A stretch of DNA of 64,000 nt from the NCBI RefSeq assembly GCF_003590645.1, contig NZ_CP031834.1, positions 310,001 to 374,000 on the forward strand. The letters are read 5' to 3'. The position numbers and the translations under genes were made by a program. Under the pieces are notes generated by a model, which saw nothing but the letters and a program-made list of their open reading frames with translations, did no database searches and was not told where the DNA came from. Below, piece after piece: positions 32,093 through 42,505 of the stretch; position 1 is the stretch's first letter, and each line of letters starts with the position of its first letter. The DNA comes from Mesorhizobium sp. DCY119 (lineage in GTDB: Bacteria; Pseudomonadota; Alphaproteobacteria; Rhizobiales; Rhizobiaceae).

Positions 32093-32974
32093 CTATTGCG
32101 TTGCGACGCCCAGGCTTGCCTGCGGCAGGTAGCGGTCGATCAGCTGCTCGACCTCGGCATTGCGGCTGCGCGCCGTGTCGCCGCCCATCACGACGACCAC
32201 CAGCTTGCGGCCACCGGAATTCACCGAGGTCACGATGTTGAAGCCGGAAGCGCGGATATAGCCGGTCTTGATGCCGTCGACGCCGCTGACCCGGCCGAGC
32301 AGGTCGTTATGGCCGCGGATGGTCTTGCCGTTGTAGGCAAAAGAGGTAGCGGAGAAATAGCCATAATGCTGCGGGAAGCGCTTGCGCAGGGCGATGCCGA
32401 GCAGCGCCATGTCGCGCGCCGTGCTGCGCTGCGCCTCGTCGGGCAGGCCCGATGCGTTGTTGAAGAAGGTGCCGCGCATGCCAAGCTGGCGCGCCTTGGC
32501 GGTCATCATCGAGGCGAAACGCTCTTCCGTGCCGCCGAGCGCTTCGGCGACCGCTACGGCCACATCGTTGGCCGATTTGGTGCAAAGCGCGCTGATCGCC
32601 GATTCCACATCGATCGACTGCCCCGGCTTCAGGCCGATCTTCGACGGCGGGCGCGACGCGGCATAGGCCGACACCGGTATCTGCGATGATTTCGACAGCT
32701 TGCCGCTCTCCAGCGCCTCGAACAGCATATAGAGCGTCATCATCTTGGTGAGCGAGGCCGGATAGCGGGCGGCCTCCGAATTCTGCTCGTAGAGAACCTT
32801 GCCGGTGCTGCCGTCGACGACGATCGCCGCATGCTTTGGCGAAAGGTTCTGCTGCGGCGTCTGGACCGTATTCAGCGTGCCGGTGGTCGAACAGCCGGCG
32901 AGCAGGCCCAGTGCGAGGAAAAGGACTGCCACCATGCGCAGAGGCGATGAAAGATGATGAGATGCGATCGGCAA
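32093..32974 (-). CDS. D-alanyl-D-alanine carboxypeptidase family lipoprotein
   Basis: 293 residues. A lipobox LAGC gives lipidated Cys28. The serine-peptidase S11 motifs are all present: SLTK (Ser74-Lys77), SAN (133-135) and KTG (235-237), so trimming of peptidoglycan pentapeptides in the periplasm is expected. It is shorter than DacA/DacC and has no clear C-terminal amphipathic anchor, consistent with anchoring by the N-terminal lipid. It is convergent with the phospholipid operon, with 12 bases between stops. Confidence 0.9.
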   Translation of the reverse strand: MPIASHHLSSPLRMVAVLFLALGLLAGCSTTGTLNTVQTPQQNLSPKHAAIVVDGSTGKVLYEQNSEAARYPASLTKMMTLYMLFEALESGKLSKSSQIPVSAYAASRPPSKIGLKPGQSIDVESAISALCTKSANDVAVAVAEALGGTEERFASMMTAKARQLGMRGTFFNNASGLPDEAQRSTARDMALLGIALRKRFPQHYGYFSATSFAYNGKTIRGHNDLLGRVSGVDGIKTGYIRASGFNIVTSVNSGGRKLVVVVMGGDTARSRNAEVEQLIDRYLPQASLGVATQ

Positions 32975-33174
32975 GAAGGCTACCTGATTGAACGCGAGGA
33001 CGACTGAGACGACGAACCCCTCGCGTTACAGCCTTGCCCAAATTATCGCAATCAAGGTTTCCGGTCCATTAACCGCGGGCGGACCTGTCGCCGCAGGCAT
33101 ATTGCATCACGCGAAGGTTTGAAATTTTGCCGATAACGCAGCAGAATAGGACCTTCCAGGCGAATGGAGGCAAG

Positions 33175-33783
33175 ATGTCCGAAATAGCGACGATAGCCGC
33201 CACGATCTTCAAGCGCGCGGCCAAGGGCAAACGGTTCGTCGTGGCCATCGCCGGTGCGCCGGGCGCAGGCAAATCGACGATCTCGGAACAGTTGCGCGAT
33301 CTTCTGCCCGAGGGATCGGCGGTCGTGGTGCCGATGGACGGCTTCCACTATGACGATGTCGTTCTGCACCAGCGCGGGTTGCGGGCGCGCAAGGGCGCGC
33401 CGGAAACCTTCGACTATGCCGGTTTCGAGGTGCTGCTGCGCCGCATCCATGCGGCCGAACCGGACATCGCCATTCCCGTCTTCGACCGCAGCATGGAGCT
33501 TTCGCGCGCCGCCGCGTCCATCATCGGCACGGACGTCAAGTTCGTGCTGGTGGAAGGCAATTATCTTCTGCTCGATGAAGCGCCGTGGAGCGGCCTTGCC
33601 CCGCTTTTCGATTTCGGAATCTTCATCGACGTGGCGCGCGAGGAGCTGGAGCGCCGCCTGCTGCAGCGCTGGCATGAGCACGGCAAATCCGACGAAGACG
33701 CCCGGGCGTGGGTTGCCTCCAACGACATGCCGAATGTCGATCGCGTGCTGAAAAGCCGCCGCAGCGCCGATCTGGTGATCTAG
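33175..33783 (+). CDS. P-loop nucleoside/sugar kinase family protein (uridine kinase-like)
   Basis: 202 residues from ATG 33175, preceded by GGAGG; an earlier in-frame ATG at 33127 lacks a site. The P-loop GAPGAGKST lies at about 26-34, followed by VPMDGFHYDD, DYAGFEVLLRRI and VEGNYLLLDE, the pattern of the uridine kinase/pantothenate kinase-like family that includes rhizobial FrcK near fructose transporters. Substrate unknown; it is not next to a sugar operon here. The C-terminus NVDRVLKSRRSADLVI is typical of the family. Confidence 0.85.
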   Translation: MSEIATIAATIFKRAAKGKRFVVAIAGAPGAGKSTISEQLRDLLPEGSAVVVPMDGFHYDDVVLHQRGLRARKGAPETFDYAGFEVLLRRIHAAEPDIAIPVFDRSMELSRAAASIIGTDVKFVLVEGNYLLLDEAPWSGLAPLFDFGIFIDVAREELERRLLQRWHEHGKSDEDARAWVASNDMPNVDRVLKSRRSADLVI

Positions 33784-33861
33784 AGAAAACTGCCTACTGG
33801 AACAAAAGCCGGCTTCGTTCATTCTGCGTTCGCGGCAACCGTGCCGTGTGAGAGGACTGGA

Positions 33862-34473
33862 ATGATGGCGACCAAGAAGGCATCTCCAAAGACCGGCAAG
33901 CAAGCAGCGGCCAAGACGGGCGCGGCGGCAGCCCTTGCCGAACGCACGAAGGACACCAAGAAGTCGGCCAAGGCGCCTGCTGCGAAAGCCGCAGCCAAGG
34001 CTCCCGCAGCGCCAAAGGCGGCGGCGAAGAAGCCTGCAGCCGCCAAGGCGGCACCTGCCAAGGCTGCAACTGCCAAGACCACAGGCAGCAAGGCTGCCAA
34101 GGCAGTGACGGCAACCAAGGCGGCGGCCAAGAAAGCGACCGCCAAGGCCAGCAAGGCAGCAAGCGTCAAGGCACCGGCGGCGGTAAAGGCTGCTCCAGCC
34201 AAAGCGGCTGCGAAAACGAAGGCAGCGGCTACTAAATCCGCAAGCGCAAAGACCGCTGCGGCGAAAGCTGCACCGGCCAAGGCACCGGCGGCTGCGAAAG
34301 CCAAGGCCTCCACTGCAAAGGCGAAGTCGACCGTTGCGAAGGCCAAGGCGGGTGCCGAATCCATCGGCACGAAAGTGCTGCGCGGGGTCAAGGACACGGC
34401 AACAGTCGCCGTCGGGCTTGCAACCGTCGTGGCTGGCAAGGTTGCCGGAAAGACGAAGGCAAAAGCCAGGTAG
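33862..34473 (+). CDS. Histone H1-like, lysine/alanine-rich protein
   Basis: 203 residues from ATG 33862 (AGAGGA upstream), composed mostly of Ala, Lys, Thr, Pro and Ser in AAKA, AKAPAA and KAAPAKA repeats. About 150 residues of this basic linker are followed by a short non-repetitive tail, ESIGTKVLRGVKDTATVAVGLATVVAGKVAGK. Low-complexity basic proteins of this kind bind DNA non-specifically in several proteobacteria; nucleoid compaction is inferred. The repetitive codons keep other frames open too (for example 33819-34439 on the minus strand), but only this frame has a start site. The tail could be a membrane-associating helix. Confidence 0.8.
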   Translation: MMATKKASPKTGKQAAAKTGAAAALAERTKDTKKSAKAPAAKAAAKAPAAPKAAAKKPAAAKAAPAKAATAKTTGSKAAKAVTATKAAAKKATAKASKAASVKAPAAVKAAPAKAAAKTKAAATKSASAKTAAAKAAPAKAPAAAKAKASTAKAKSTVAKAKAGAESIGTKVLRGVKDTATVAVGLATVVAGKVAGKTKAKAR

Positions 34474-34567
34474 CTTTCCGCTTCGCGTCGGAACCGGCCG
34501 GCACCGACGCTTCAATCGATTTCACGAGCGGCTTTCGAAAGAAAAGCCGCAGCAGTTGTTTTGTTGC

Positions 34568-35272
34568 CTAGCCCCTGGCGGGTATTTCAAGACCTGCCTT
34601 CACCGCAGGACGCGCGAGGCCGCGCTCCAGCCAGGCCGCGACATTCGCAAAGTCGTCGAAGCCGACGAGTTCGCGCGCTTCATAGAAGCCTATCAGGTTG
34701 CGCACCCAGCCAAGCATCGAGATATCGGCGATGGTGTAATCGTTGCCCATGACCCATTTGCGGCCGACCAGGCGCCTGTCGAGCACACCGAGCAGGCGCT
34801 TGGATTCGTCGCGGTAGCGCTCCAGCGGGCGCTTGTCCTCGATCGCCCGGCCGGCGAATTTGTGGAAGAAGCCGAGCTGGCCGAACATCGGCCCGATGCC
34901 CGCCATCTGGAAAAACACCCACTCGATCGTCTCGTAGCGCCCGGCCGCATCGGCGGGGATCAGCTTGCCGGTCTTTTCGGCGAGATAGAGCAGGATCGCG
35001 CCGGATTCGAACAGGCCGATCGGCTTCCCGTCCGGGCCGTTCGGATCGATGATCGCCGGGATCTTGCCGTTCGGATTGAGCGACAGGAATTCAGGCGTCC
35101 AGCTCTCGTCCTTGCCGATGTTGATGGCGTGGGGTTCGTAGGGAAGCCCCAGCTCCTCGAGCGCGATGGAAACCTTCACGCCGTTCGGCGTCGGGAAGGA
35201 ATAAAGCTGGATGCGGTCCGGGTGCTTGGCCGGCCAGCGGGCGGTGATCGGGAAAGCGGAAAGATCGGTCAT
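34568..35272 (-). CDS. Glutathione S-transferase, YfcG/YghU-like disulphide-bond oxidoreductase
   Basis: 234 residues. The thioredoxin-like N-terminal domain (about 20-100) shows IQLYSFPTPNGVKVSIALEE, NPNGKIPAI and the glutathione gamma-Glu site FESGAILLYLAEKTG. The helical C-terminal domain has GPMFGQLGFF and the N-capping motif YTIADIS. The TPNG motif with Asn replacing catalytic Ser/Tyr is characteristic of the nu-class enzymes that reduce small disulphides with two glutathiones. Stand-alone gene. Confidence 0.87.
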   Translation of the reverse strand: MTDLSAFPITARWPAKHPDRIQLYSFPTPNGVKVSIALEELGLPYEPHAINIGKDESWTPEFLSLNPNGKIPAIIDPNGPDGKPIGLFESGAILLYLAEKTGKLIPADAAGRYETIEWVFFQMAGIGPMFGQLGFFHKFAGRAIEDKRPLERYRDESKRLLGVLDRRLVGRKWVMGNDYTIADISMLGWVRNLIGFYEARELVGFDDFANVAAWLERGLARPAVKAGLEIPARG

Positions 35273-35376
35273 GGGAGATCCTTGGGAGGGTGGCTTAGGA
35301 GACGGAGTTTGGCAAATAGGCCTTCGCGATCACTTCATCAATGAGACTGTGAGGTTGATTTCGGGGCCGCAAGCCT

Positions 35377-36588
35377 TCACGCGGCCTTGAACGCCAGAAC
35401 AGCATTGGTGCCGCCAAAGGCAAATCCGTTGCTGATTGCCGCGCGCACTTCGCGTTCCTTCGCTACATTGGGCGTCACGTCGAGATCGCAGGCTGCATCC
35501 TTCTCGCGATAGTTGGCGGTCGGCGGCACGATGCCTTCGCGAATGGCCATGACGCAGGCGATCATTTCAAGCCCGCCCGAGGCGCCCATGCAATGGGCGT
35601 GCATGGATTTGGTCGACGACACCGAAAGCCGGTCGGCATGCGCACCGAATACCCGGCGGATGGCGGTCGTTTCGATCTCGTCATTGGCCTTGGTGCCGGT
35701 GCCATGGGCGTTGACGTAGTCGACATCCTCAGGCTTCAGGCCGGCATCGGCAAGGCAGGCCCGCATCGCTGCGGCCGGCCCTTCGACGGTCGGTGCCACG
35801 ATATCGCTCGCGTCGCCGGACATGCCGGCACCGGCAAGCTCGGCCAGAATGGTCGCGCCGCGTGCGACGGCATGGTCGTAGGTCTCCAGAACGGCCATGC
35901 CGGCGCCTTCGCCGATCACCAGCCCGTCGCGGTCGGCCGAGAACGGCCGGCAGGTTTCGCGGGCCAGCGCGCGCAGCGCCTCCCAACCCTTCAGGACGCC
36001 ATAGACGAGCGGAGCATCGGTGCCACCGGCAATCATGACATCGGCTCGGCCGAGCCGAAGCTGGTCGGCAGCGAGCGCCAGGGCATGATTGGAGGAGGCA
36101 CAGGCGGAGGTGACGCCGAATACCGGGCCGCGCAGGCCGTAGGACATGCTGACCTGGCCGGCCGGCGCACCCGGCATGACGCGCGGGACGGTAAACACGC
36201 TGGCGCGCGGTCGACCCTCGATGAACAGGCCGCGATAATTGTCCTCCGCAGTCTCGGCGCCGAAAATGCCGGTGCCGATCGTCGCGCCGATACGCGCGGT
36301 GTTGCTTTCGTCGACGCTCAGTCCCGCCTGGCGGATGGCTTCGCCAGCGGCAATCACCGCCAGCAGGCTGAAGCGGTCCATCGTCACGAGGCGCTTCTTG
36401 TCGAGCCCGTGATCGGGCAGTTCCTTGATCTCGGCCCCGATACGTACCTTCAGCTCGTGAAGCGGCGCCGTGGTGATCTCGCCGATGCCCGAGCGGCCGG
36501 CCCGCATCGCGCCCCATATTGCCGGCACGCTGGTGCCAAGCGCGCAGAGCCCGCCCATGCCGGTGATGACGATACGTGGGCGCGCCAT
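35377..36588 (-). CDS. Beta-ketoacyl-ACP synthase II family protein, NodE/FabF-like
   Basis: 403 residues with an intact Cys-His-His triad: Cys163 in [10 protein letters not shown], His295 in [11 protein letters not shown] and His332 in [13 protein letters not shown]. The thiolase fold starts at [13 protein letters not shown]. It condenses malonyl-ACP with an acyl primer. It begins one base after the ACP stop, and the ACP is NodF-like, so the pair resembles NodE-NodF, which make special unsaturated acyl chains in nodulating rhizobia. No other nod gene is seen nearby, so a different lipid is probable. Confidence 0.88.
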   Translation of the reverse strand: MARPRIVITGMGGLCALGTSVPAIWGAMRAGRSGIGEITTAPLHELKVRIGAEIKELPDHGLDKKRLVTMDRFSLLAVIAAGEAIRQAGLSVDESNTARIGATIGTGIFGAETAEDNYRGLFIEGRPRASVFTVPRVMPGAPAGQVSMSYGLRGPVFGVTSACASSNHALALAADQLRLGRADVMIAGGTDAPLVYGVLKGWEALRALARETCRPFSADRDGLVIGEGAGMAVLETYDHAVARGATILAELAGAGMSGDASDIVAPTVEGPAAAMRACLADAGLKPEDVDYVNAHGTGTKANDEIETTAIRRVFGAHADRLSVSSTKSMHAHCMGASGGLEMIACVMAIREGIVPPTANYREKDAACDLDVTPNVAKEREVRAAISNGFAFGGTNAVLAFKAA

Positions 36589-36589
36589 G

Positions 36590-36844
36590 TCAGGCTTTTT
36601 TTGCGATCAGTTCGCGCACGGCCTCGACCATGTCGCCGACATTCTTGAGATTGCTCCAGGCTTCCACCGTGTTCATCTCGATGTCGATGCCATAGGCTTC
36701 CTCAAGATCGAAGATGATTTCCGTCAGTTCGAGCGAATGGATGCCCAGCGCGGTGAGTTCGGTCTGGGGCGTTACTTCGCCACCGTCCGGCTCCGCATGA
36801 ACCTTGATCTTGTCGATAATGTCCTGGGCCAGCTGATCCGCCAA
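36590..36844 (-). CDS. Acyl carrier protein, NodF-like
   Basis: 84 residues from TTG 36844 (GGGGAG 7 bases upstream; GTG 36847 is the alternative). Starting there gives [14 protein letters not shown], like known NodF. The four-helix ACP pattern is clear: [21 protein letters not shown] and [21 protein letters not shown]. The phosphopantetheine serine is Ser37, but the usual Asp-Ser-Leu is His-Ser-Leu. It precedes the ketoacyl synthase by one base and would carry that enzyme's intermediates. A longer frame to 37027 crosses the promoter region and is rejected. Confidence 0.85.
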   Translation of the reverse strand: MADQLAQDIIDKIKVHAEPDGGEVTPQTELTALGIHSLELTEIIFDLEEAYGIDIEMNTVEAWSNLKNVGDMVEAVRELIAKKA

Positions 36845-37063
36845 CACGCCTCTCCCCAATTCCCGACGTTTGCCCAAGTCAAAACGCCTATTTATATCGT
36901 TGCGCTTCGAAACGAGCGACTGCAAAGCATCTGCAAGTGCCAAAACAGGCAAAAACGGCAAGAAGCTGCTTCTCTCTATAGAAAGCGAAAGCCCATCAGG
37001 CAACAAGTCATATCTCGACAAACCCATTGCGACCGTTAGGCTGTACTGCGAAAGAGCAACCTC

Positions 37064-37903
37064 ATGTCATCACAAACGATAGAAACCGTCGATCGTTCCC
37101 TTCAGCGCGTCTCAGCCAGCGCGCGATTGTCGGCCAGTTTTATCGACGGGCGCACGCGCCTGGCCCGGCTCTATCAGGACGGAGCCGCCAAGATACGCAT
37201 GCCGCAGACAGACGGCGGCCCTCTGGAAGCGATCCTGATCAACACGGCCGGCGGACTGACCGGCGGCGACCGGATCGGCTGGGAGATCGCCATCGGCGCG
37301 GGTGCCAGCGCCACCATCACCACGCAGGCCTGCGAGAAGGTCTACAAGGCCAATTCCGGCCGTGCCGAAGCCTCGGTGCAACTCTCGGTCGCCACTGGCG
37401 GCAGAATCGCCTGGCTGCCGCAGGAAACGATCGTCTTCGAACGTGCGGCCTTCATGCGCAGGCTCGACGTCGAGCTTGCCCACGACGCCGAGGCGTTGAT
37501 CGTCGAAGCGACGATCTTCGGGCGGCTGGCCATGGGCGAAAGCGCTGTAAACGGCAGTTTTCATGACCGCTGGCGCATCAGAAGCGGCGGACGAATGGTC
37601 CATGCCGAGGATTTTTCGATGGGCCCGAAAATCGCCGGCACGCTGGCGCGTTCGGCGGTGACGGGCGGGGACATCGCTGTCGCCACCGTGCTGTTCATCA
37701 CGCCGGAACCGGAACGGCTCGTGGATGCCGCCCGCGCCATCATCGGCGATCAGGGTGGCGTCAGCGCATGGCGGGTCGGCAGAACTGGCAAGCTTCTTGC
37801 GAGGCTCCACGCTGGAGACGGCTACAGCCTGCGCAAGCGGCTGGTGCCGCTCATCGAATTGCTCAACGGGCAGGCAGGCTTGCCAAAAGTTTGGTCACTT
37901 TAG
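37064..37903 (+). CDS. ureD: Urease accessory protein UreD
   Basis: 279 residues. UreD (UreH) binds apo-urease and, with UreF and UreG, forms the platform through which nickel enters the active site. Family segments are visible: [39 protein letters not shown] and [11 protein letters not shown]. It is the first gene of the urease cluster, divergent from the ACP gene, with about 220 bases between the start codons for promoters. ureA follows after 16 bases. Confidence 0.95.
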   Translation: MSSQTIETVDRSLQRVSASARLSASFIDGRTRLARLYQDGAAKIRMPQTDGGPLEAILINTAGGLTGGDRIGWEIAIGAGASATITTQACEKVYKANSGRAEASVQLSVATGGRIAWLPQETIVFERAAFMRRLDVELAHDAEALIVEATIFGRLAMGESAVNGSFHDRWRIRSGGRMVHAEDFSMGPKIAGTLARSAVTGGDIAVATVLFITPEPERLVDAARAIIGDQGGVSAWRVGRTGKLLARLHAGDGYSLRKRLVPLIELLNGQAGLPKVWSL

Positions 37904-37919
37904 GGAATTTCGAAACAGC

Positions 37920-38222
37920 ATGAACCTGACGCCACGCGAAAAAGACAAGCTGCTGATCGCCATGGCGGCGATCGTGGCCCGCAAGAGACTGGAACGCGGC
38001 GTCAAGCTCAACCATCCCGAAGCCATCGCCCTGATCACCGATTTCGTCGTCGAAGGCGCGCGCGACGGGCGCTCCGTTGCCGAGCTGATGGAGGCCGGCG
38101 CCCATGTCATAAGCCGGGCGCAGGTCATGGAAGGTATTGCCGAGATGATCCACGACGTGCAGGTCGAGGCAACCTTTCCCGACGGCACCAAGCTGGTGAC
38201 CGTGCACGAACCGATACGCTGA
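37920..38222 (+). CDS. ureA: Urease subunit gamma
   Basis: 100 residues, the standard gamma-subunit length, beginning [20 protein letters not shown] and ending [10 protein letters not shown]. It contains the conserved [11 protein letters not shown] and [12 protein letters not shown]. It is the small structural subunit of the nickel urease that hydrolyses urea to ammonia and carbamate in the cytoplasm. It lies between ureD and the DUF1272-ureJ frame. Confidence 0.97.
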   Translation: MNLTPREKDKLLIAMAAIVARKRLERGVKLNHPEAIALITDFVVEGARDGRSVAELMEAGAHVISRAQVMEGIAEMIHDVQVEATFPDGTKLVTVHEPIR

Positions 38223-38243
38223 AACCACGGCAGGGAGGCCGCC

Positions 38244-39137
38244 ATGCTGGAACTTCGCCCCAATTGCGAATGCTGCGACAGGGACCTGCCGCCGGAGAGC
38301 GGCAAGGCCATGATCTGCACCTTCGAATGCACCTTCTGCGCCGATTGCGCGCAAAACGTACTCGGCGGAACCTGTCCGAACTGCGGCGGCAATTTTTCGC
38401 AGCGCCCTATCCGCCCCGCCGCGATGCTGAAAAAGTATCCGGCTTCGGCCAAACGCGTGCTGAAAGCCGAAGGCTGTTTGCCGGCGCAAGGTTGCTTGAG
38501 ACTTTACCGACAACATCAGGAACAGAAAAAAATGCTCAGGAAAATTTCCCTCGCCGCGCTGGCATTGGCCGTAAGTGCCGCCCCGGCCTTTGCACATCTC
38601 AACCCGGCAGAGCATGGCTCCTTCATGGCGGGCGTTTCGCATCCGCTGTTTGGCGTCGACCATATCCTAGCGATGGTTGCGGTCGGTCTCTGGGCGGCGC
38701 AGCTCGGCACGCGCAAGGGCTTTGAAAGCTCGCTCTGGCTGGTTCCCGCAGCCTTCGTCGGCACGATGACGCTCGGGTTTGCGGCGGCAATTAGCGGCGC
38801 ACCCCTCCCCTTCGTCGAACCGGTGATCCTGGCATCGGTCGTGGTTATCGGCCTGCTCGCGGCGATGTCGCTGAACGTGCCGACCTGGGCCGGCATGGTC
38901 ATGGTCGGCTTCTTTGCCTTCTTCCACGGCCACGCCCATGGCGGCGAACTCGGTTCGGCGGGCGCCGCTTCCTTCGGCATCGGCTTTGCGCTCTCGACGG
39001 CACTGCTGCACGCGGCAGGCATAGCCATCGGCCTCGGATTTGGCCGTCTGCTCGGTGGTGAAACCGGCCGCGTTGTCACCCGTCTGGCCGGGGCTGCCAC
39101 CGCACTTGGCGGCGTGTGGCTGGCGGTTGCCGGCTAG
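38244..39137 (+). CDS. Continuous reading frame joining a DUF1272 zinc-finger-like protein to HupE/UreJ
   Basis: Open from ATG 38244 without a stop to 39137 (297 residues). Residues 1-about 75 are a complete DUF1272 protein: [17 protein letters not shown], then [18 protein letters not shown] and the typical end [12 protein letters not shown], with at least nine cysteines that probably bind zinc. About 20 linker residues follow ([19 protein letters not shown]), then UreJ from Met97. DUF1272 proteins are normally separate and about 80 residues long, so the stop may have been lost. Translation of UreJ alone from 38532 is also likely (next entry). Fusion or overlap cannot be decided from sequence. 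Confidence 0.65.
   Translation: MLELRPNCECCDRDLPPESGKAMICTFECTFCADCAQNVLGGTCPNCGGNFSQRPIRPAAMLKKYPASAKRVLKAEGCLPAQGCLRLYRQHQEQKKMLRKISLAALALAVSAAPAFAHLNPAEHGSFMAGVSHPLFGVDHILAMVAVGLWAAQLGTRKGFESSLWLVPAAFVGTMTLGFAAAISGAPLPFVEPVILASVVVIGLLAAMSLNVPTWAGMVMVGFFAFFHGHAHGGELGSAGAASFGIGFALSTALLHAAGIAIGLGFGRLLGGETGRVVTRLAGAATALGGVWLAVAG
38532..39137 (+). CDS. ureJ: HupE/UreJ family nickel transport protein (internal start of the previous frame)
   Basis: 201 residues from ATG 38532, with AGGAA about 9 bases ahead. It starts with a cleavable signal ([23 protein letters not shown]), which argues that this start is used, because a cytosolic DUF1272 domain would bury the signal. The [12 protein letters not shown] motif and a later [10 protein letters not shown] are the metal-handling histidines of the HupE/UreJ family. 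About six transmembrane helices. It would help nickel uptake or efflux for urease maturation and lies between ureA and ureB. Confidence 0.85.
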   Translation: MLRKISLAALALAVSAAPAFAHLNPAEHGSFMAGVSHPLFGVDHILAMVAVGLWAAQLGTRKGFESSLWLVPAAFVGTMTLGFAAAISGAPLPFVEPVILASVVVIGLLAAMSLNVPTWAGMVMVGFFAFFHGHAHGGELGSAGAASFGIGFALSTALLHAAGIAIGLGFGRLLGGETGRVVTRLAGAATALGGVWLAVAG

Positions 39138-39148
39138 GGGGAAAGTCC

Positions 39149-39454
39149 ATGATACCCGGCGAGATTATCACGGCCGAAGGCGATATCGAGCTGAACAAGG
39201 GCCTGCCGACGGTGACGCTGAAAGTGGCGAACACCGGCGACCGCCCGATCCAGGTCGGCAGCCACTATCATTTCTTCGAAACCAACGAAGGGCTGCGTTT
39301 CGAGCGTGAAAAGGCGCGCGGCATGCGGCTCGACATCGCCGCCGGCACCGCCGTGCGCTTCGAGCCTGGCCAGGAACGCGACGTCACGCTGATCCCGCTC
39401 GGCGGCAAGCGCGAAGTTTACGGATTTCGGCAGAAGATCATGGGGGCGCTCTGA
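39149..39454 (+). CDS. ureB: Urease subunit beta
   Basis: 101 residues from ATG 39149 (AGGGGGAAAG upstream), the standard length. Conserved segments: [35 protein letters not shown] and the end [10 protein letters not shown]. It is the second small structural subunit. Two genes on the opposite strand follow, so ureC is separated by about 1.3 kb. Confidence 0.97.
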   Translation: MIPGEIITAEGDIELNKGLPTVTLKVANTGDRPIQVGSHYHFFETNEGLRFEREKARGMRLDIAAGTAVRFEPGQERDVTLIPLGGKREVYGFRQKIMGAL

Positions 39455-39503
39455 CATGCAGCGCGCCGCCGCCTCTAGCCTTGATGGAAGAGGATCCCGG
39501 CCC

Positions 39504-39995
39504 TCAGCGGCTCGGTTTGGCGGCTGCGTAGATGATCACGCTCTTGCCGCCGTCGAACTCGACCGCGACCACGTCGCGCATCAAGACAGCGCGCGAATCG
39601 ATGGCGTGGAACAGCATGGCGTTGCCTTCCAGTTCCTTGCGCAGGTCGACGACTTCCTTCTCATGCTCCTTGAGCTTGGCGTCGACTTCCGGCGGCAGGC
39701 CGTTTTCGGCAGCGTCCGGCAGGAAGACGATGTCGACCTTGTCGAGACTGGAGGTCTTGCGCACTTCGCTGGTGGTGGCGAGCGTGTTCTCGATGGCCGC
39801 GATGATCCGCTCAGGCTGCGCTTCGGCGCTGGCCTGCTCTTCCTGGACGTCGGAACCGATGATCGTGTCGATAGCCTTCTGGCTTTCGAGCCCCTGCGCC
39901 ATCAGCGCCATGTTGGGCGCGCAGGCGGCAAGAAAAAATGCGAAGACCGCGATAACATGCATCCATTTCGCGTCGCGGGTCATCGTAAGCGTCAT
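39504..39995 (-). CDS. Hypothetical lipoprotein between ureB and ureC
   Basis: 163 residues from ATG 39995, chosen because AAGGAG is 7 bases upstream. The lipobox LAAC follows a hydrophobic stretch (HVIAVFAFFLAAC), so the mature protein is lipid-anchored. The rest is acidic and partly helical (PPEVDAKLKEHEKEVVDLRKELEGN may be a short coiled coil), ending in a predicted beta pair (VVAVEFDGGKSVIIYAAA). No family recognised. It is antisense to the urease genes and not obviously part of them. Confidence 0.7.
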   Translation of the reverse strand: MTLTMTRDAKWMHVIAVFAFFLAACAPNMALMAQGLESQKAIDTIIGSDVQEEQASAEAQPERIIAAIENTLATTSEVRKTSSLDKVDIVFLPDAAENGLPPEVDAKLKEHEKEVVDLRKELEGNAMLFHAIDSRAVLMRDVVAVEFDGGKSVIIYAAAKPSR

Positions 39996-40217
39996 TCGGT
40001 GCTCCTTGAATTCCATTTCGAGCCCGATCCTCCACGGGCCCTGCCGTCCAAACGGCTAGTCTACGGCAGCGGTTCCGTGAATGCGACGGTTTGTTGCGCT
40101 TCGTTCTTTTCAGGCATCCCCGGTCGCCGCGGATCGCGCAATCATAAGCCTGTTTGCGGCAACACCGAGGTGCCCCCCGCCGCAATATGTGGCGGGCATG
40201 CCCGCCGGCAGAAGACG

Positions 40218-40595
40218 TCAGCTCGCCTTTTTGGTGATCAGCGTCAGCGCGCCGTCCTTGGCCATGCTGGCGGCAATCACCTGAGCCGAGGTAAGCCCCT
40301 TGGCCTCCAGCGCCGACTTGATCTGCGGCGTGGCGTCGATCGAACTGCGCAACTGCTTGAGATCGTCGTCGCTGCGCTGCGACACGACATTGTTGACCTG
40401 CGTCTGGGTTTCCTTCGGCAGTTCGTTGATGTCGACGACGGTGACGCTCTGGATCGTCGGAGCAGCCGACTGGCCTTCGGGTGCGGCCGGCGCTGCGGGA
40501 GCCGCAGCCGGCGGCTGGGCAGGCTGCTGCTGCGCGCTCGCAGCGGTGGCGACCATCATCGCAGCACTCGCCGCAAGAATCATTATTTTCCGCAT
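40218..40595 (-). CDS. Small exported hypothetical protein
   Basis: 125 residues: a signal peptide (MRKIMILAASAAMMVATAASA, cleavage after ASA), a Gln/Pro/Ala linker (QQQPAQPPAAAPAAPAAPEG), then a helical domain of about 75 residues (VVDINELPKETQTQVNNVVS, IKSALEAKGLTSAQVIAASM). Probably periplasmic. It is divergent from ureC, so the 167 bases between them must hold promoters for both. Family unknown. Confidence 0.75.
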   Translation of the reverse strand: MRKIMILAASAAMMVATAASAQQQPAQPPAAAPAAPAAPEGQSAAPTIQSVTVVDINELPKETQTQVNNVVSQRSDDDLKQLRSSIDATPQIKSALEAKGLTSAQVIAASMAKDGALTLITKKAS

Positions 40596-40762
40596 GGATT
40601 TCCCTTTCCATCGTTTTGCAAAACGTCATCTCACGATGACTCGGCCACCTCACCTGCCGAATGGGCCCAGAACCTGCCGCTTATCGGGTCATTGCGAGGC
40701 GATATGGTGGCAGGAATGTGGACCCCGCCCTTCGCCAGCTCTCTCGCCTGCAGGAATTTCCA

Positions 40763-42472
<1,710 letters not shown>

Positions 42473-42505
42473 AGGTAGCTCCGGAAACGAACTTTCGGAG
42501 ACATC

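Noticed and set aside
33819-34439. Minus-strand Ala/Val/Leu-rich frame opposite the histone-like gene
   Set aside because: Complement of AAG/GCC repeat codons; no start site. The plus frame has a ribosome site and a sensible non-repetitive tail.
36845-37063. Possible sigma-54 promoter upstream of the NodF-like ACP (TGGCACTTGCAGATGC on the minus strand)
   Set aside because: GG and GC are 11 bases apart instead of the strict 10, and no enhancer dyad is near.
40191-40206. Palindrome GGCGGGCATGCCCGCC between two minus-strand genes
   Set aside because: No loop, no U tract; a self-complementary GC-rich site of this size is expected by chance in such DNA.
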